In this document: one piece after another, positions 24,393 through 32,733 of the stretch
Position numbering within the stretch: position 1 is the stretch's first letter
Layout of the letters: every line of letters starts with the position of its first letter
From: a bacterium
GTDB taxonomy: Bacteria; Zixibacteria; MSB-5A5; GN15; FEB-12
Assembly: GCA_024230675.1 (NCBI GenBank)
Contig: JAAERE010000550.1
Span: 1 to 33,604, forward strand
Direction of reading: 5' to 3'
DNA: 33,604 nt
Translations under genes and position numbers: made by a program
The notes under the pieces: generated by a model
Databases searched by the model: none
What the model saw: only the letters and a program-made list of their open reading frames with translations
What the model was told of the DNA's origin: nothing

Positions 24393-26051
24393 TTATGAAG
24401 GGTACTCCGAAAGGCTGATGAGTTGATGGGCGGTTTCTTCGCTGTCGAGCCGTTCCAGAAGATACGGCACGATACCGGTTCCGTAACGCGACAGGAAATA
24501 GGTGATGTTCAGCGCCCTCTCCTGAAAACCGCGATTAGTATAAAGCGAGTGATAGAGGCGATAGATTCGATCGCGCGTCGCCTGACTCTTCTTCTTGTGA
24601 GAGGAAAAGACCTTGCCTTCAAACGCTTTCAGATTGAAATCTATCTTACCCTGTATCTGCTGACCGAACTTCTCAAGTTGAGGATCAAAAACCAGAGCTT
24701 CCTCCCGAAACGCCTTGAGCTGACGCTCGATGGATCGTCGTAACACGCCAAAGTCTTTCTCCAGTTCGGCCGGAAACGTCCGCGCCAACACCCTGTTGAT
24801 GATCTGTTCGATGTCGCCGGCCAGCTCCTCGAAATCTATCGCATACTCGTCCAACTGTCTTTCGAACCGGCTCTCGACTATAGACAGCGTGGCCCGCGCC
24901 TTGTGATAGGGAGCGGGAACATTGAACAGACCAAACAATGGGTTGAGCTGAGCGAGATAGGCGATCTCCGCGGGTCCGCACTTCTGAGAAACGACCGGGA
25001 ACAGATAGGACTGCAACACGGGCCGCGTTATGACATCGGGAGAAAATCTCTCCGGATGGCGGTCAATGAGGTCTTTAATCTGATCGGCGTCCAGCGTCTC
25101 CTCCCCTACAATAAAGGAATCGCCTTGCCTGACAACGGGCCGCCGACCTTCCGAGTTATAAAACAAGTGCGTGGAGTCGTCCTTCTTCTCCACCTGGATG
25201 TGATAGCCAGCGGTTTCAATCTCCCGATTCCGAGCCACCAGCGCGTCGTGCATGTCCGCCTGCTTATCGACCAGATCTCTGAAAAACGGCGCGGCGTGCT
25301 GTTTTGTCTCGGAGTCCCCCGGTGAGAAGAATATTAGTCCGGTTTGATCGGTTATGCCCGCCATGAAACGTCCGAAAGCGCTGACAAACGTATCCGCCGG
25401 CGTATAAGCTCGATCTATCAATTCGTACAGACGATCCGTGAAGTCCGTCTGCCCCAGGTAGTCCCCCAGTTGCTCACGAACGCGATTGAGTTCATCCCGG
25501 TCGGAGAATTTTGTCTCGGCCGTGGGCCATTCCTTGTCGGGCGTCGTTTCATAAGCCATGCGACAGGGTTCACCCTGACGATTGAGCACGAACGTGTGGT
25601 TAGCCTCCTCGAAATCGTGATCGTCGCCGGCAATCCAGAAAATCGGTATGACCGGCCGGGCCAATTGCCGGGAATATAGATCGGCGGCTTTCACAACCGC
25701 CAGGGCCTTTATGAGCGTCAGCAGCGGGCCACCATACAGCCCTGCCTGCTGCCCGGCGAAAACACACAGCGTGCGTTCGTCCAGGAGTTTGTCGATGTTT
25801 ACGAAAGTCTCCGCCGAGGAGTTGTAAAGGCTGTTCTGCTTGCGGAGTATCCCGGCCAGCTTCTCCCGGTCGTAGCGACGGCGCTCCACGGCCGCGGCCG
25901 CCTGCTCGATGTCAGGGGCAGCAAAATACCCGGCAGCGGGTCCACGCCCGGCCAGCACATCCAGATATATGCGCGTGTAACCGAGATGGCTGCCGGCAGC
26001 CACGAGTTTGTTTGGTGCGGTAGTGGTTTCTTCCATCATCAGTTTTGTCAT
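24393..26051 (-). CDS. bshC: Putative cysteine ligase BshC (bacillithiol synthesis)
   Basis: Adds cysteine to GlcN-malate, the last step of bacillithiol synthesis. The 552 residues match the usual BshC length (about 540). Recognisable parts: VFAGQQAGLYGGPLLTLIKA (95-114), PVIPIFWIAGDDHDFEEANH-type segment (core FWIAGDDHDFEE), ARPVIP, and a long central coiled coil (about 395-490) ending near HKKKSQATRDRIYRLYHSL. Start at ATG 26051 with GGAG 10 bases upstream; ATGs 4 and 5 codons later are possible. First gene of the operon. The 180-base gap to corA contains no clear promoter. Confidence 0.93.
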   Translation of the reverse strand: MTKLMMEETTTAPNKLVAAGSHLGYTRIYLDVLAGRGPAAGYFAAPDIEQAAAAVERRRYDREKLAGILRKQNSLYNSSAETFVNIDKLLDERTLCVFAGQQAGLYGGPLLTLIKALAVVKAADLYSRQLARPVIPIFWIAGDDHDFEEANHTFVLNRQGEPCRMAYETTPDKEWPTAETKFSDRDELNRVREQLGDYLGQTDFTDRLYELIDRAYTPADTFVSAFGRFMAGITDQTGLIFFSPGDSETKQHAAPFFRDLVDKQADMHDALVARNREIETAGYHIQVEKKDDSTHLFYNSEGRRPVVRQGDSFIVGEETLDADQIKDLIDRHPERFSPDVITRPVLQSYLFPVVSQKCGPAEIAYLAQLNPLFGLFNVPAPYHKARATLSIVESRFERQLDEYAIDFEELAGDIEQIINRVLARTFPAELEKDFGVLRRSIERQLKAFREEALVFDPQLEKFGQQIQGKIDFNLKAFEGKVFSSHKKKSQATRDRIYRLYHSLYTNRGFQERALNITYFLSRYGTGIVPYLLERLDSEETAHQLISLSEYPS

Positions 26052-26233
26052 CCGGGTCCAACTCCAGGTTAGCCGATCACAGGGATTTCCGCTATCACAT
26101 TATCCCCTGCAACGTTGTTATCCCTGGAGGGTTTCCGACAATCTTCACGGTCCGACGGCTCTTTCGAGGATGTTTCCGAAGGTTACGTGACGGCCGGGCA
26201 GGTTCCCCTTGTCGAGACGGTCGGCGGACGGGT

Positions 26234-27202
26234 TCAGAGCCAGTCTTTCTTTTTGAAGAAGACAATCATTCCGATCATAATGCAGAGCATTACACCCAGA
26301 GCGACAAAATACGCGTACTCATGACCCAATTCCGGCATAAACTTGAAATTCATCCCCCACAGGCCTACCAGGAAAGTCGGGGGAATGAAGAGCGCCGTCA
26401 GCAGCGTCAGGACCTTTATGATTTCGTTAGTTTTGGTCGAAACTTTCGAATAATACACTTGCAGCGATGAGTTCACGATCTCCCGATGAGTATCAGCGGT
26501 TTCGTTGACCCTCACGAGGTGATCGTGAATGTCAGAGAAATAGGCCGTCAGGCTCTCGGAGACTAAATCAAAACGCTGGCGTGACAGTCTGTATACTACT
26601 TCTCTCTGAGGTCTTACAATCCGTTTCAACTCAACGATGTCCCGTCCCAGCGTGTAGATCGACTTCAGCGTGTCCTGATCGAAATCGCCGAGGACGTCCT
26701 CTTCGATCTGATCGCTTTCGTATTCAAAAATGTCCATCGTGGCGTTATAATTGTCTACCAGAGCGTCGATCACGGCGTGAAACAAATAGTCGCTGCCGTG
26801 GGAAATAACCTTATCTCCCCTCTGAACCCGGCTGTACAGAAAGTCGAAAATGCGATGCTCGTCGTAGTGGACGGTCACCAGCGCGTTTTTGCTCAGGAAG
26901 AAATCCAGCTCGGAAATCTTGAGACCTTCCTCGCGCCCGATGTAATCCACCAGGTTGAATACGAGAAAGAGGTAGCGCTCGTAGTCGTCTATCTTGGTCT
27001 GCGACTTTTCCGAAATAACGTCTTCGATTGCCAGAGGGTGGAACTTGAAATCGTGGGTCAGAACGTAAGACTCTTCGTCGGTCGGCTTGCACATATCGAC
27101 CCAGAGAACCGAGCCCTCGGCGGCAATCATGCGGTCAAAGTCGGCGATGCCCTCGATGACCTTGACACCTTCGTCGGGAAGGAAGTAGAAAGACTTGATC
27201 AT
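26234..27202 (-). CDS. corA: CorA-family magnesium/cobalt channel
   Basis: Homopentameric Mg2+ (or Co2+) channel of the inner membrane. The 322 residues show the soluble N-terminal funnel domain (1-245, FHPLAIEDVISEKSQTKIDDY near 55-75), the long stalk helix, and two C-terminal membrane segments. The first ends with the selectivity motif YGMN-like GLWGMNFKFMPEL (GMN at about 283-285); the second is followed by the basic end FFKKKDWL. The ATG has GGAGAAA 8 bases upstream and overlaps the stop of the preceding flippase-like gene as ATGA, so the two are coupled. Confidence 0.96.
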   Translation of the reverse strand: MIKSFYFLPDEGVKVIEGIADFDRMIAAEGSVLWVDMCKPTDEESYVLTHDFKFHPLAIEDVISEKSQTKIDDYERYLFLVFNLVDYIGREEGLKISELDFFLSKNALVTVHYDEHRIFDFLYSRVQRGDKVISHGSDYLFHAVIDALVDNYNATMDIFEYESDQIEEDVLGDFDQDTLKSIYTLGRDIVELKRIVRPQREVVYRLSRQRFDLVSESLTAYFSDIHDHLVRVNETADTHREIVNSSLQVYYSKVSTKTNEIIKVLTLLTALFIPPTFLVGLWGMNFKFMPELGHEYAYFVALGVMLCIMIGMIVFFKKKDWL

Positions 27203-28254
27203 ACTTTCTGTTTCTCCTCTTCCTCTTCGATGTAAGCGCCTTCCTCATCGATCTTGTCGATAATCAGATCTTCAGCCTGATCCGCTTTTATGTCGCTGAT
27301 GGACAGCTTCTCCTGGCGCAGGAAAAAAGCGCCGTAGACGAAAACCGGGAGAAGATCCATGAGGTGAAGGGCCAGCGCAAACAGGACGGCATCGGACCGT
27401 CCGACCGAAAATGCGGCCAACGAAGTTGATACTGCAAACTCGAAAGTACCGGCGTTGCCGGGGGTGATGGGAATCATCAGCACAATCGTGTTGACAATCA
27501 TAACCACCGCCGCCGCCGCAAACGGCAGTTCCAGGCCAAACGAACGCATCAGGAACCAGACAACCAGCATATGAGCGGTCCACGCCAACAGCGAATATAC
27601 CATAGTACCGAGCATATGCTGGCTCGAGCGCAGCATATCGATACCCTTGGTAAACGAGCGAATGAATTTCTTTATGGTAATATACAAACCGGGCCAGCGC
27701 CTGCGGAAACAGCGCTCGCTGCAGGCCTCGACGTTCTCCTGAAAATGGAGAATCAGGTAAAAACCCAGCAAGGCACCCAGGGTGACGCCCGAAACCACGA
27801 AACTGAGATAACGATAGTTCTCAGGAAAGACAAATGCCAGGGACGTGAGGAACATGAAAATAACAAGGCTGATGGCGTCAAAAAGGACTTCGAGAACGAT
27901 TGTCGAAAAGACAAACGTCTTACGGAGGTCCTCCTTGCGGGAGAACAGAATAACTCGGCCTACCTGACCGGTAAGGACCGGCATGATGATGCTCAGAACC
28001 GTCCCGGTGGAATACAACGTGACGGCACGTGTTTTGGTAATGCGCTTCTGTTTGGAGATGATAGTGCGCCAGCGCAGCCCCTTGAAATACATGAAAATGA
28101 ACGCCGAGACCACGGCCGGCAGCAAATAGTACAGGTTAACTCGCTCGGCCAGTGTCTGGAGTTCGGACAAACGGATGTCCTTGACGCAGAAGGCCAGCAG
28201 GGCTATGCCTATCAACGCTCCCCAGAACTGTTTATTCTTCAAAAACGTGGCCAT
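27199..28254 (-). CDS. Flippase-like integral membrane protein (LPG_synthase_TM / UPF0104)
   Basis: A 351-residue polytopic membrane protein of the lysylphosphatidylglycerol synthase TM family (YbhN/AglD-like); members move or modify lipids, and the substrate here is unknown. About eight membrane segments are visible. Family marks: FKGLRWRTII (58-67), GQVGRVILFSRKE (about 96-108), and the late motif IPITPGNAGTFEF (about 264-276). The C-terminal tail (about 325-351) is strongly acidic, ending EEEEEKQKV, which is unusual. It has its own strong promoter and is coupled to corA by a 4-base overlap. Confidence 0.85.
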   Translation of the reverse strand: MATFLKNKQFWGALIGIALLAFCVKDIRLSELQTLAERVNLYYLLPAVVSAFIFMYFKGLRWRTIISKQKRITKTRAVTLYSTGTVLSIIMPVLTGQVGRVILFSRKEDLRKTFVFSTIVLEVLFDAISLVIFMFLTSLAFVFPENYRYLSFVVSGVTLGALLGFYLILHFQENVEACSERCFRRRWPGLYITIKKFIRSFTKGIDMLRSSQHMLGTMVYSLLAWTAHMLVVWFLMRSFGLELPFAAAAVVMIVNTIVLMIPITPGNAGTFEFAVSTSLAAFSVGRSDAVLFALALHLMDLLPVFVYGAFFLRQEKLSISDIKADQAEDLIIDKIDEEGAYIEEEEEKQKV

Positions 28255-28285
28255 AAACGCTTCCGCGAGTTTACACTAATCTGCC

Positions 28286-28314
28286 AAGATAGAAGGTTGC
28301 AAAGAAGGTGTCAA
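28286..28314 (-). promoter_or_regulatory. Promoter of the flippase-corA operon
   Basis: Minus strand: consensus TTGACA (28314-28309), 17-base spacer, TATCTT (28291-28286). Start expected near 28279, leader about 25 bases with a weak GGAAG site. This one is clearly not leaderless. Confidence 0.7.
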
Positions 28315-28346
28315 TCAAATAAGATCGGGGCAAGTCGCGTAAGTCG

Positions 28347-29105
28347 TTAGATGACAGCGACTAGGTCTTTCTCGATCCATCCGCGCCGCTTATTTTCAAA
28401 CAGCACGTTGTAGAATTCACCGGTTTCGTCCAGGATTTCCACTACCAGACCGGGCACGGCGTCAAGTTCCTTGTCGGATAGCAGCGAGGGTCCCGTACGT
28501 ACTACCGCCTCCTGAGCGATAACTACGGCCATAGGCGTACGATAGTCGTTATCGTATTTGACCGTCGTAAGAAGGCTAAGCGTTACGACGACAATGAGAG
28601 CCACCGTGAGACCCGACCGGACCACCAAGCCGCGAACGTTCAACCCGAAACGCATAGTCAACAGAACGAACAGCAGAATGAAAAAACCTGAGGTCACCCA
28701 GGCAAGGAAGTTGAGATCGTAAGGTTCAACTATCGCCCCGAACAGGCTGCTTATCGGGTTGAGTTTAACGCCTTCCATCTGCACCGAGGTGAAGCGACGA
28801 GCAAATTCCAGATTCCCGACAATATCTTCATCGTCCGGGTCTAACCGGCGAGCTTTGTGGTAGTACAGAATAGCCCGCCCCAGGTCACCGTTACGGAAAT
28901 AGGCGTTGCCAAGATTGAAATACAGCGGTGCCGACTCCAGCCCCTTGCCGACGACATCACCGTAAACGGCGACGGCACTGTCGTACTGTTTGGCCTCGAA
29001 CAGTTCGTTGCCCTGACGAAAGAGTTCGTCGGTCGACTGAGCTGTCGCCGATCCCAGGGAGATCAATACAAGCAGGGTTGTGCACAGAATTATCTTGACT
29101 GTCAA
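28347..29105 (-). CDS. batE: BatE-like TPR and SH3 membrane protein
   Basis: A 252-residue exported protein: signal peptide 1-22; tetratricopeptide repeats (about 25-105, YFNLGNAYFRNGDLGRAILY); two membrane segments (about 130-153 and 160-183); and a C-terminal SH3-like domain (about 190-252, AQEAVVRTGPSLLSDKELDAV). This layout is that of BatE, last member of the Bat cluster (aerotolerance/envelope stress in Bacteroides and Leptospira; exact role unsettled). The start is TTG inside the stop of batD, supported by GGAGGGG 8 bases upstream. Last gene of the operon. Confidence 0.85.
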   Translation of the reverse strand: MTVKIILCTTLLVLISLGSATAQSTDELFRQGNELFEAKQYDSAVAVYGDVVGKGLESAPLYFNLGNAYFRNGDLGRAILYYHKARRLDPDDEDIVGNLEFARRFTSVQMEGVKLNPISSLFGAIVEPYDLNFLAWVTSGFFILLFVLLTMRFGLNVRGLVVRSGLTVALIVVVTLSLLTTVKYDNDYRTPMAVVIAQEAVVRTGPSLLSDKELDAVPGLVVEILDETGEFYNVLFENKRRGWIEKDLVAVI

Positions 29106-30928
29106 AACTTGATCCCCTCCATTCGCACCATGATGTCCTCTGCCTGCTTCAACGTCTGGTCAATGTCCGCCTGGCTTACGGTCGAGGGAGCGAAACGGGC
29201 AAAATCACAATTATGGAGAAACGCCGTCGTATCTTCGATCAGTTCCTTCGCGGCGGCCCGCCGGCTCAGAAGACCGGAGACCTTGTCGGTGGTGAGGCCG
29301 TGAGGCGAAACGTTCAGTTTATCTGCGATGTACGAAACGACTACCTGACAGCTCTCGGAATAGAACTCCTCGGCGGACTCCAACCGGGCCAGCTCCTTGG
29401 CTTTCGTCAACCGTTTGCGCGCCTGCTTCGAGGCACCTCGTGCCCGGGCGTAGCCGACGTCTCCGGCCAGTTTTTCACGGCGCACGCGCACCAATACGGT
29501 CGCCACCAACAGCAGTACCGACGCGGCGTTGACCGCCACATACAAGGCGCTGTGCTCCAGGATGCGGCCGACCGGTCTAAGTTCGCCGGGGTCTTCCTTG
29601 ATGAAGCGAATCTCCCTTGATTCCGCCCCCAGCGTCATATCGGGACCAGCGTAAGGAACTTCGTATTCGGCCGCCGGTCCGGAAGCTTTGGTAGCTTCCA
29701 GTTTGATAGGTCGAGTTTCTACCGTCTGAAAACGCTTCTTCTCAGGATCAAAGAAACTGATATGCACAGCCGGGATCTCAAGTGAACCCGCCCGCTTTGG
29801 GATAAAAACCTCTTCGAAAGTCTTGGTCCCGCCTATCCTGTCCTTGGGCTTGGAGACGCTCTCACTGCTGGAAGCCCGGTAGACCCGGAAATCGTCCAGC
29901 TCTGGTATGGTAGGCTCCGCAACCGATTTGATATTTCCCACGCCTCGAATGTTGATAGTCACCGTGACCGGCTGATTCACCTCGACCGTCGTTTTGTCGG
30001 CCTGGGCCGTGATCGAAAATTTGCCTATAGTCCCCGTGTAGCCCTCCGGCCGGCCTGTCTCCGGCAACGGCTTCACTTCCACTCTTATCGGATTGGAGCG
30101 GACCGTCACGTCCTTCCCGCGTCCGATACCGCCGAAAACATCAAACGGATCGCGACGTCGGCTCTGGGTTGCCACGGTAGTAGTGATAGCCGCGCGGCCT
30201 ATTTGAAGCACGCCCGTCTGGGTCGGAAACAGCGCGTACTTGCGTTCCAGCACTCGATAGGTACGCCCCCCGACTTTCTGATGATAGGGGGCCGTGTTAC
30301 GAAGGACTTCCGTCCAGAAACCGGTGGTCGTGGGGCCGGTGAGCGAAGGCGATCCATAGAACTGCACCGCTATGTAAAACTTCAGCGACAGCGTGACCTG
30401 CTCGTTAACGTAAGGATTGGCGTTGTCAACGGTCGCTTCAAGGAATAGATCTTTGCTCTGTCCGGTCTTGTCGCTGGCTTTCGCCTCAAGCGAAGGCGTC
30501 GAGGTTGTCCCCTGGTCGAGAACCGTCAAGGATACGGCGTTGCCCTTGTATCGCTTGTTCTGGTGCACTACCGCTATGTTGTCGATCGGATAGGATCCCT
30601 CTTTTTTGGGAAGAATCAGATAGCGATACGTGACCGAGGATTCAATCCGACCGTTGACCAAAGAGAAATTGCTTGAGCGACCTTGCGAGTACACTTCGAA
30701 CATTGGCAGCGTCGGGACTTTGGGACCGGGAAGATCCTGGGTGTTGCCGGAGACGACGATTTGGAGCGTAGCGGTTTCATCGAGACCGATAGTATCGCGG
30801 CTGATGGTTACCCCGACCTGGATGTCAGGCGTGTTCTGAGCCCGGGAGGAACCGGCCGTGGCCAGCAGCCCCAGAACGAACGAGAACATCAACAATACGC
30901 CGCGAGATAGTCCGGTCGAGGACCTCAT
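29102..30928 (-). CDS. batD: BatD-like exported protein
   Basis: A 608-residue protein of the BatD family. Signal peptide 1-30; a long periplasmic part of several Ig-like beta domains (about 32-435) with the recurrent family phrases VNEQVTLSLKFY, TYRYLILPKKEGSYPI and FEEVFIPKRAGSLEIP; one membrane segment near 450-472; and a C-terminal cytoplasmic helical domain. ATG 30928 was chosen because AAGGA lies 8 bases upstream and the signal peptide starts there; an earlier ATG in the 3' end of batC is less likely. It starts one base after the batC stop codon. Thought to act with the VWA proteins BatA and BatB. Confidence 0.9.
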   Translation of the reverse strand: MRSSTGLSRGVLLMFSFVLGLLATAGSSRAQNTPDIQVGVTISRDTIGLDETATLQIVVSGNTQDLPGPKVPTLPMFEVYSQGRSSNFSLVNGRIESSVTYRYLILPKKEGSYPIDNIAVVHQNKRYKGNAVSLTVLDQGTTSTPSLEAKASDKTGQSKDLFLEATVDNANPYVNEQVTLSLKFYIAVQFYGSPSLTGPTTTGFWTEVLRNTAPYHQKVGGRTYRVLERKYALFPTQTGVLQIGRAAITTTVATQSRRRDPFDVFGGIGRGKDVTVRSNPIRVEVKPLPETGRPEGYTGTIGKFSITAQADKTTVEVNQPVTVTINIRGVGNIKSVAEPTIPELDDFRVYRASSSESVSKPKDRIGGTKTFEEVFIPKRAGSLEIPAVHISFFDPEKKRFQTVETRPIKLEATKASGPAAEYEVPYAGPDMTLGAESREIRFIKEDPGELRPVGRILEHSALYVAVNAASVLLLVATVLVRVRREKLAGDVGYARARGASKQARKRLTKAKELARLESAEEFYSESCQVVVSYIADKLNVSPHGLTTDKVSGLLSRRAAAKELIEDTTAFLHNCDFARFAPSTVSQADIDQTLKQAEDIMVRMEGIKF

Positions 30929-30929
30929 A

Positions 30930-31685
30930 CTACCAGTCCTTCCCCGTATAGTCGCCAACGGCGACCTGACGTTTTATCTTCTTCTGTATATCCCGCTCAT
31001 CGTCGCGAAGGGCGTTTAGTATGCGCTCAGCATCCTCCTTGGACATTTTCTGTTCCTGAGGTTGCGATTGCTGCTGTTGCTGCTCCTGGTCCTTCTTGTC
31101 CTGGTCGTCCTGCTGCTGATTCTGCTGCTGTTGTTGTTCTTCCTGTTCCTGCTGCTCCTCTTCCTTCTTTTCTTCCTGCTCCTGCTCCTGTTCCTGCTGT
31201 TCCTGCTGCTGTTGTTCCTGTTCCTCCTGCTCCTGCGGCTTCATCTGCTCTTTGAGCATCTTGCGAGCCAGCTCCAGATTTATCTTGGCCTCAGTGAAGT
31301 CGGGATCGTTATCGAGCGCCTCCTGATAACTGGTGATGGCGTTCTGGTAATCCTCCATCCGGTAGTACGTATTGCCGAGGTTGTAGTAGGCGCTGGTTTC
31401 GATGTCCATATCGGTGCTGTTCAGCGCGCGCGTGTATCTCTCCACGGCGTCCTCATACTTGCCTTCGCTGAAATGCACACCCGCTATATTGTAGTCCAGC
31501 TTGGGCGATTCCGGCATCTCCGTCTCGGCAATCTGGTACTGCTCCAGAGCGTCCTTGAATTCTTCGTTGCGGAAAGCCTCATTGCCCCGCGACACGGCGT
31601 CCGTCGCCTTATCGGCAAACACCGAAGTTGCTGACAACAATGCCACTATCAGCAGAACCGTATATATTCCGCAGGTTTTCTTCAT
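30930..31685 (-). CDS. batC: BatC-like TPR protein with a Gln/Glu-rich tract
   Basis: A 251-residue protein: signal peptide 1-24; three or four TPR repeats (28-145, YYNLGNTYYRMEDYQNAITS); a low-complexity tract of almost only Gln and Glu with some Lys and Asp (151-212); and the conserved BatC end SKEDAERILNALRDDERDIQ plus GKDW. The tract probably is a flexible or coiled-coil linker. The start overlaps the batB stop codon (ATGA). In the cluster it sits between the VWA proteins and BatD. Confidence 0.88.
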   Translation of the reverse strand: MKKTCGIYTVLLIVALLSATSVFADKATDAVSRGNEAFRNEEFKDALEQYQIAETEMPESPKLDYNIAGVHFSEGKYEDAVERYTRALNSTDMDIETSAYYNLGNTYYRMEDYQNAITSYQEALDNDPDFTEAKINLELARKMLKEQMKPQEQEEQEQQQQEQQEQEQEQEEKKEEEQQEQEEQQQQQNQQQDDQDKKDQEQQQQQSQPQEQKMSKEDAERILNALRDDERDIQKKIKRQVAVGDYTGKDW

Positions 31686-32701
31686 ACCAGCTCACTCCCG
31701 TTGGATTTCTTGCGCTCGGAGACAAAAAACTCGCCTACGATAAAAAGCAGGGCAATCAGTAACGGCCATTGAAAACGGTCGTCGAATCGCGTAACCAGCG
31801 TACCTTCAAGCTCCTTCTTCTCCAGCCTGGAGATTTCGTCGAATATCCGATCAAGCTCAATCTCGTGCGCCGTCGCATGATAGTATTTGCCGCCGGTCTC
31901 CAGGGCGATTTTCTGCAGCGTGGCTTCATCGAGTCGGGATACAACCACTTCGCCGTTCTCGTCCTTTTTGAAACCTACCTGATATCCATTACGGTTGAGA
32001 ATCGGAATAGGTTCACCGACCGGACTGCCAATACCAACGGTATAGATTTTGACGCCGTCCTTGTGAGCTTCCTGTGCCGCCGCAACTGCGGAGCCTTCCT
32101 GATCCTCGCCATCGGTCAGGAGAAGCAGCACCTTGTGTTTTTTCTCCTGCTGGCTGAAGCCCCGACGGGCGGCCTCGATAGCCGAAGACAGGGAAGTCCC
32201 CTGAACCGAGACGCTGTTTTGATCCATCGCGGAGAGTAGCATCTCGGCGGCGGCATAGTCGAGCGTGAGAGGGCATTGAACAAAGGCCTCCCCTGCAAAG
32301 GCGACCAGGCCGATACGATCCCCCTTGAGACGCTCGATGATGCTTCGTATTTCCTGCCGCGCCTTACCGAGCCGATTCGGCTTCATATCCCGGGCCAGCA
32401 TTGAGTTCGAAAGGTCAACTGCTACAATGATGTCAATGCCCTCACGTTCCAACATCTCCAGATGAGTGCCGAACTGTAACCGGGCTAGCGTAATGCTCAC
32501 AAAGATAAGTCCGACCAGCACCAGGATTGCCTTGGTACGCTGCCGGGCGAACGATATGTAAGGGGCGTTCTTGACCAGCAACGGCAGGTCGCCAAACAGC
32601 TCCAGAAGGCGCTTTTTGCGTCCGATCGCCCAAAAAGCGAAAGCGGCCAGAAGCAACACGCCCAAAATCAGGATGAAGTTAAAAGGCTCGGCAAAACGCA
32701 T
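31682..32701 (-). CDS. batB: BatB-like VWA-domain membrane protein
   Basis: A 339-residue inner-membrane protein with a von Willebrand A domain facing the periplasm. Membrane segments near 8-27, 57-74 and 313-330. The metal-ion adhesion site is complete: DLSNS (Asp96, Ser98, Ser100), Thr169 in QGTS, and TDGED (Asp197). Such domains bind partner proteins through a metal. It is 32 bases after batA and overlaps batC by 4 bases. A TATAGT ends 6 bases before the ATG, but its -35 is poor, so a separate leaderless promoter is only a possibility; AAGGA 12 bases upstream is a distant SD. Confidence 0.9.
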   Translation of the reverse strand: MRFAEPFNFILILGVLLLAAFAFWAIGRKKRLLELFGDLPLLVKNAPYISFARQRTKAILVLVGLIFVSITLARLQFGTHLEMLEREGIDIIVAVDLSNSMLARDMKPNRLGKARQEIRSIIERLKGDRIGLVAFAGEAFVQCPLTLDYAAAEMLLSAMDQNSVSVQGTSLSSAIEAARRGFSQQEKKHKVLLLLTDGEDQEGSAVAAAQEAHKDGVKIYTVGIGSPVGEPIPILNRNGYQVGFKKDENGEVVVSRLDEATLQKIALETGGKYYHATAHEIELDRIFDEISRLEKKELEGTLVTRFDDRFQWPLLIALLFIVGEFFVSERKKSNGSELV

Positions 32702-32733
32702 TTATCTACTATATCCTTCCAAACTCAATCAAC

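Noticed and set aside
31062-31634. Plus-strand frame encoding a poly-Leu, membrane-like protein
   Set aside because: It is the antisense of the CAG/GAA-rich tract of batC, which automatically reads as Leu and Phe.
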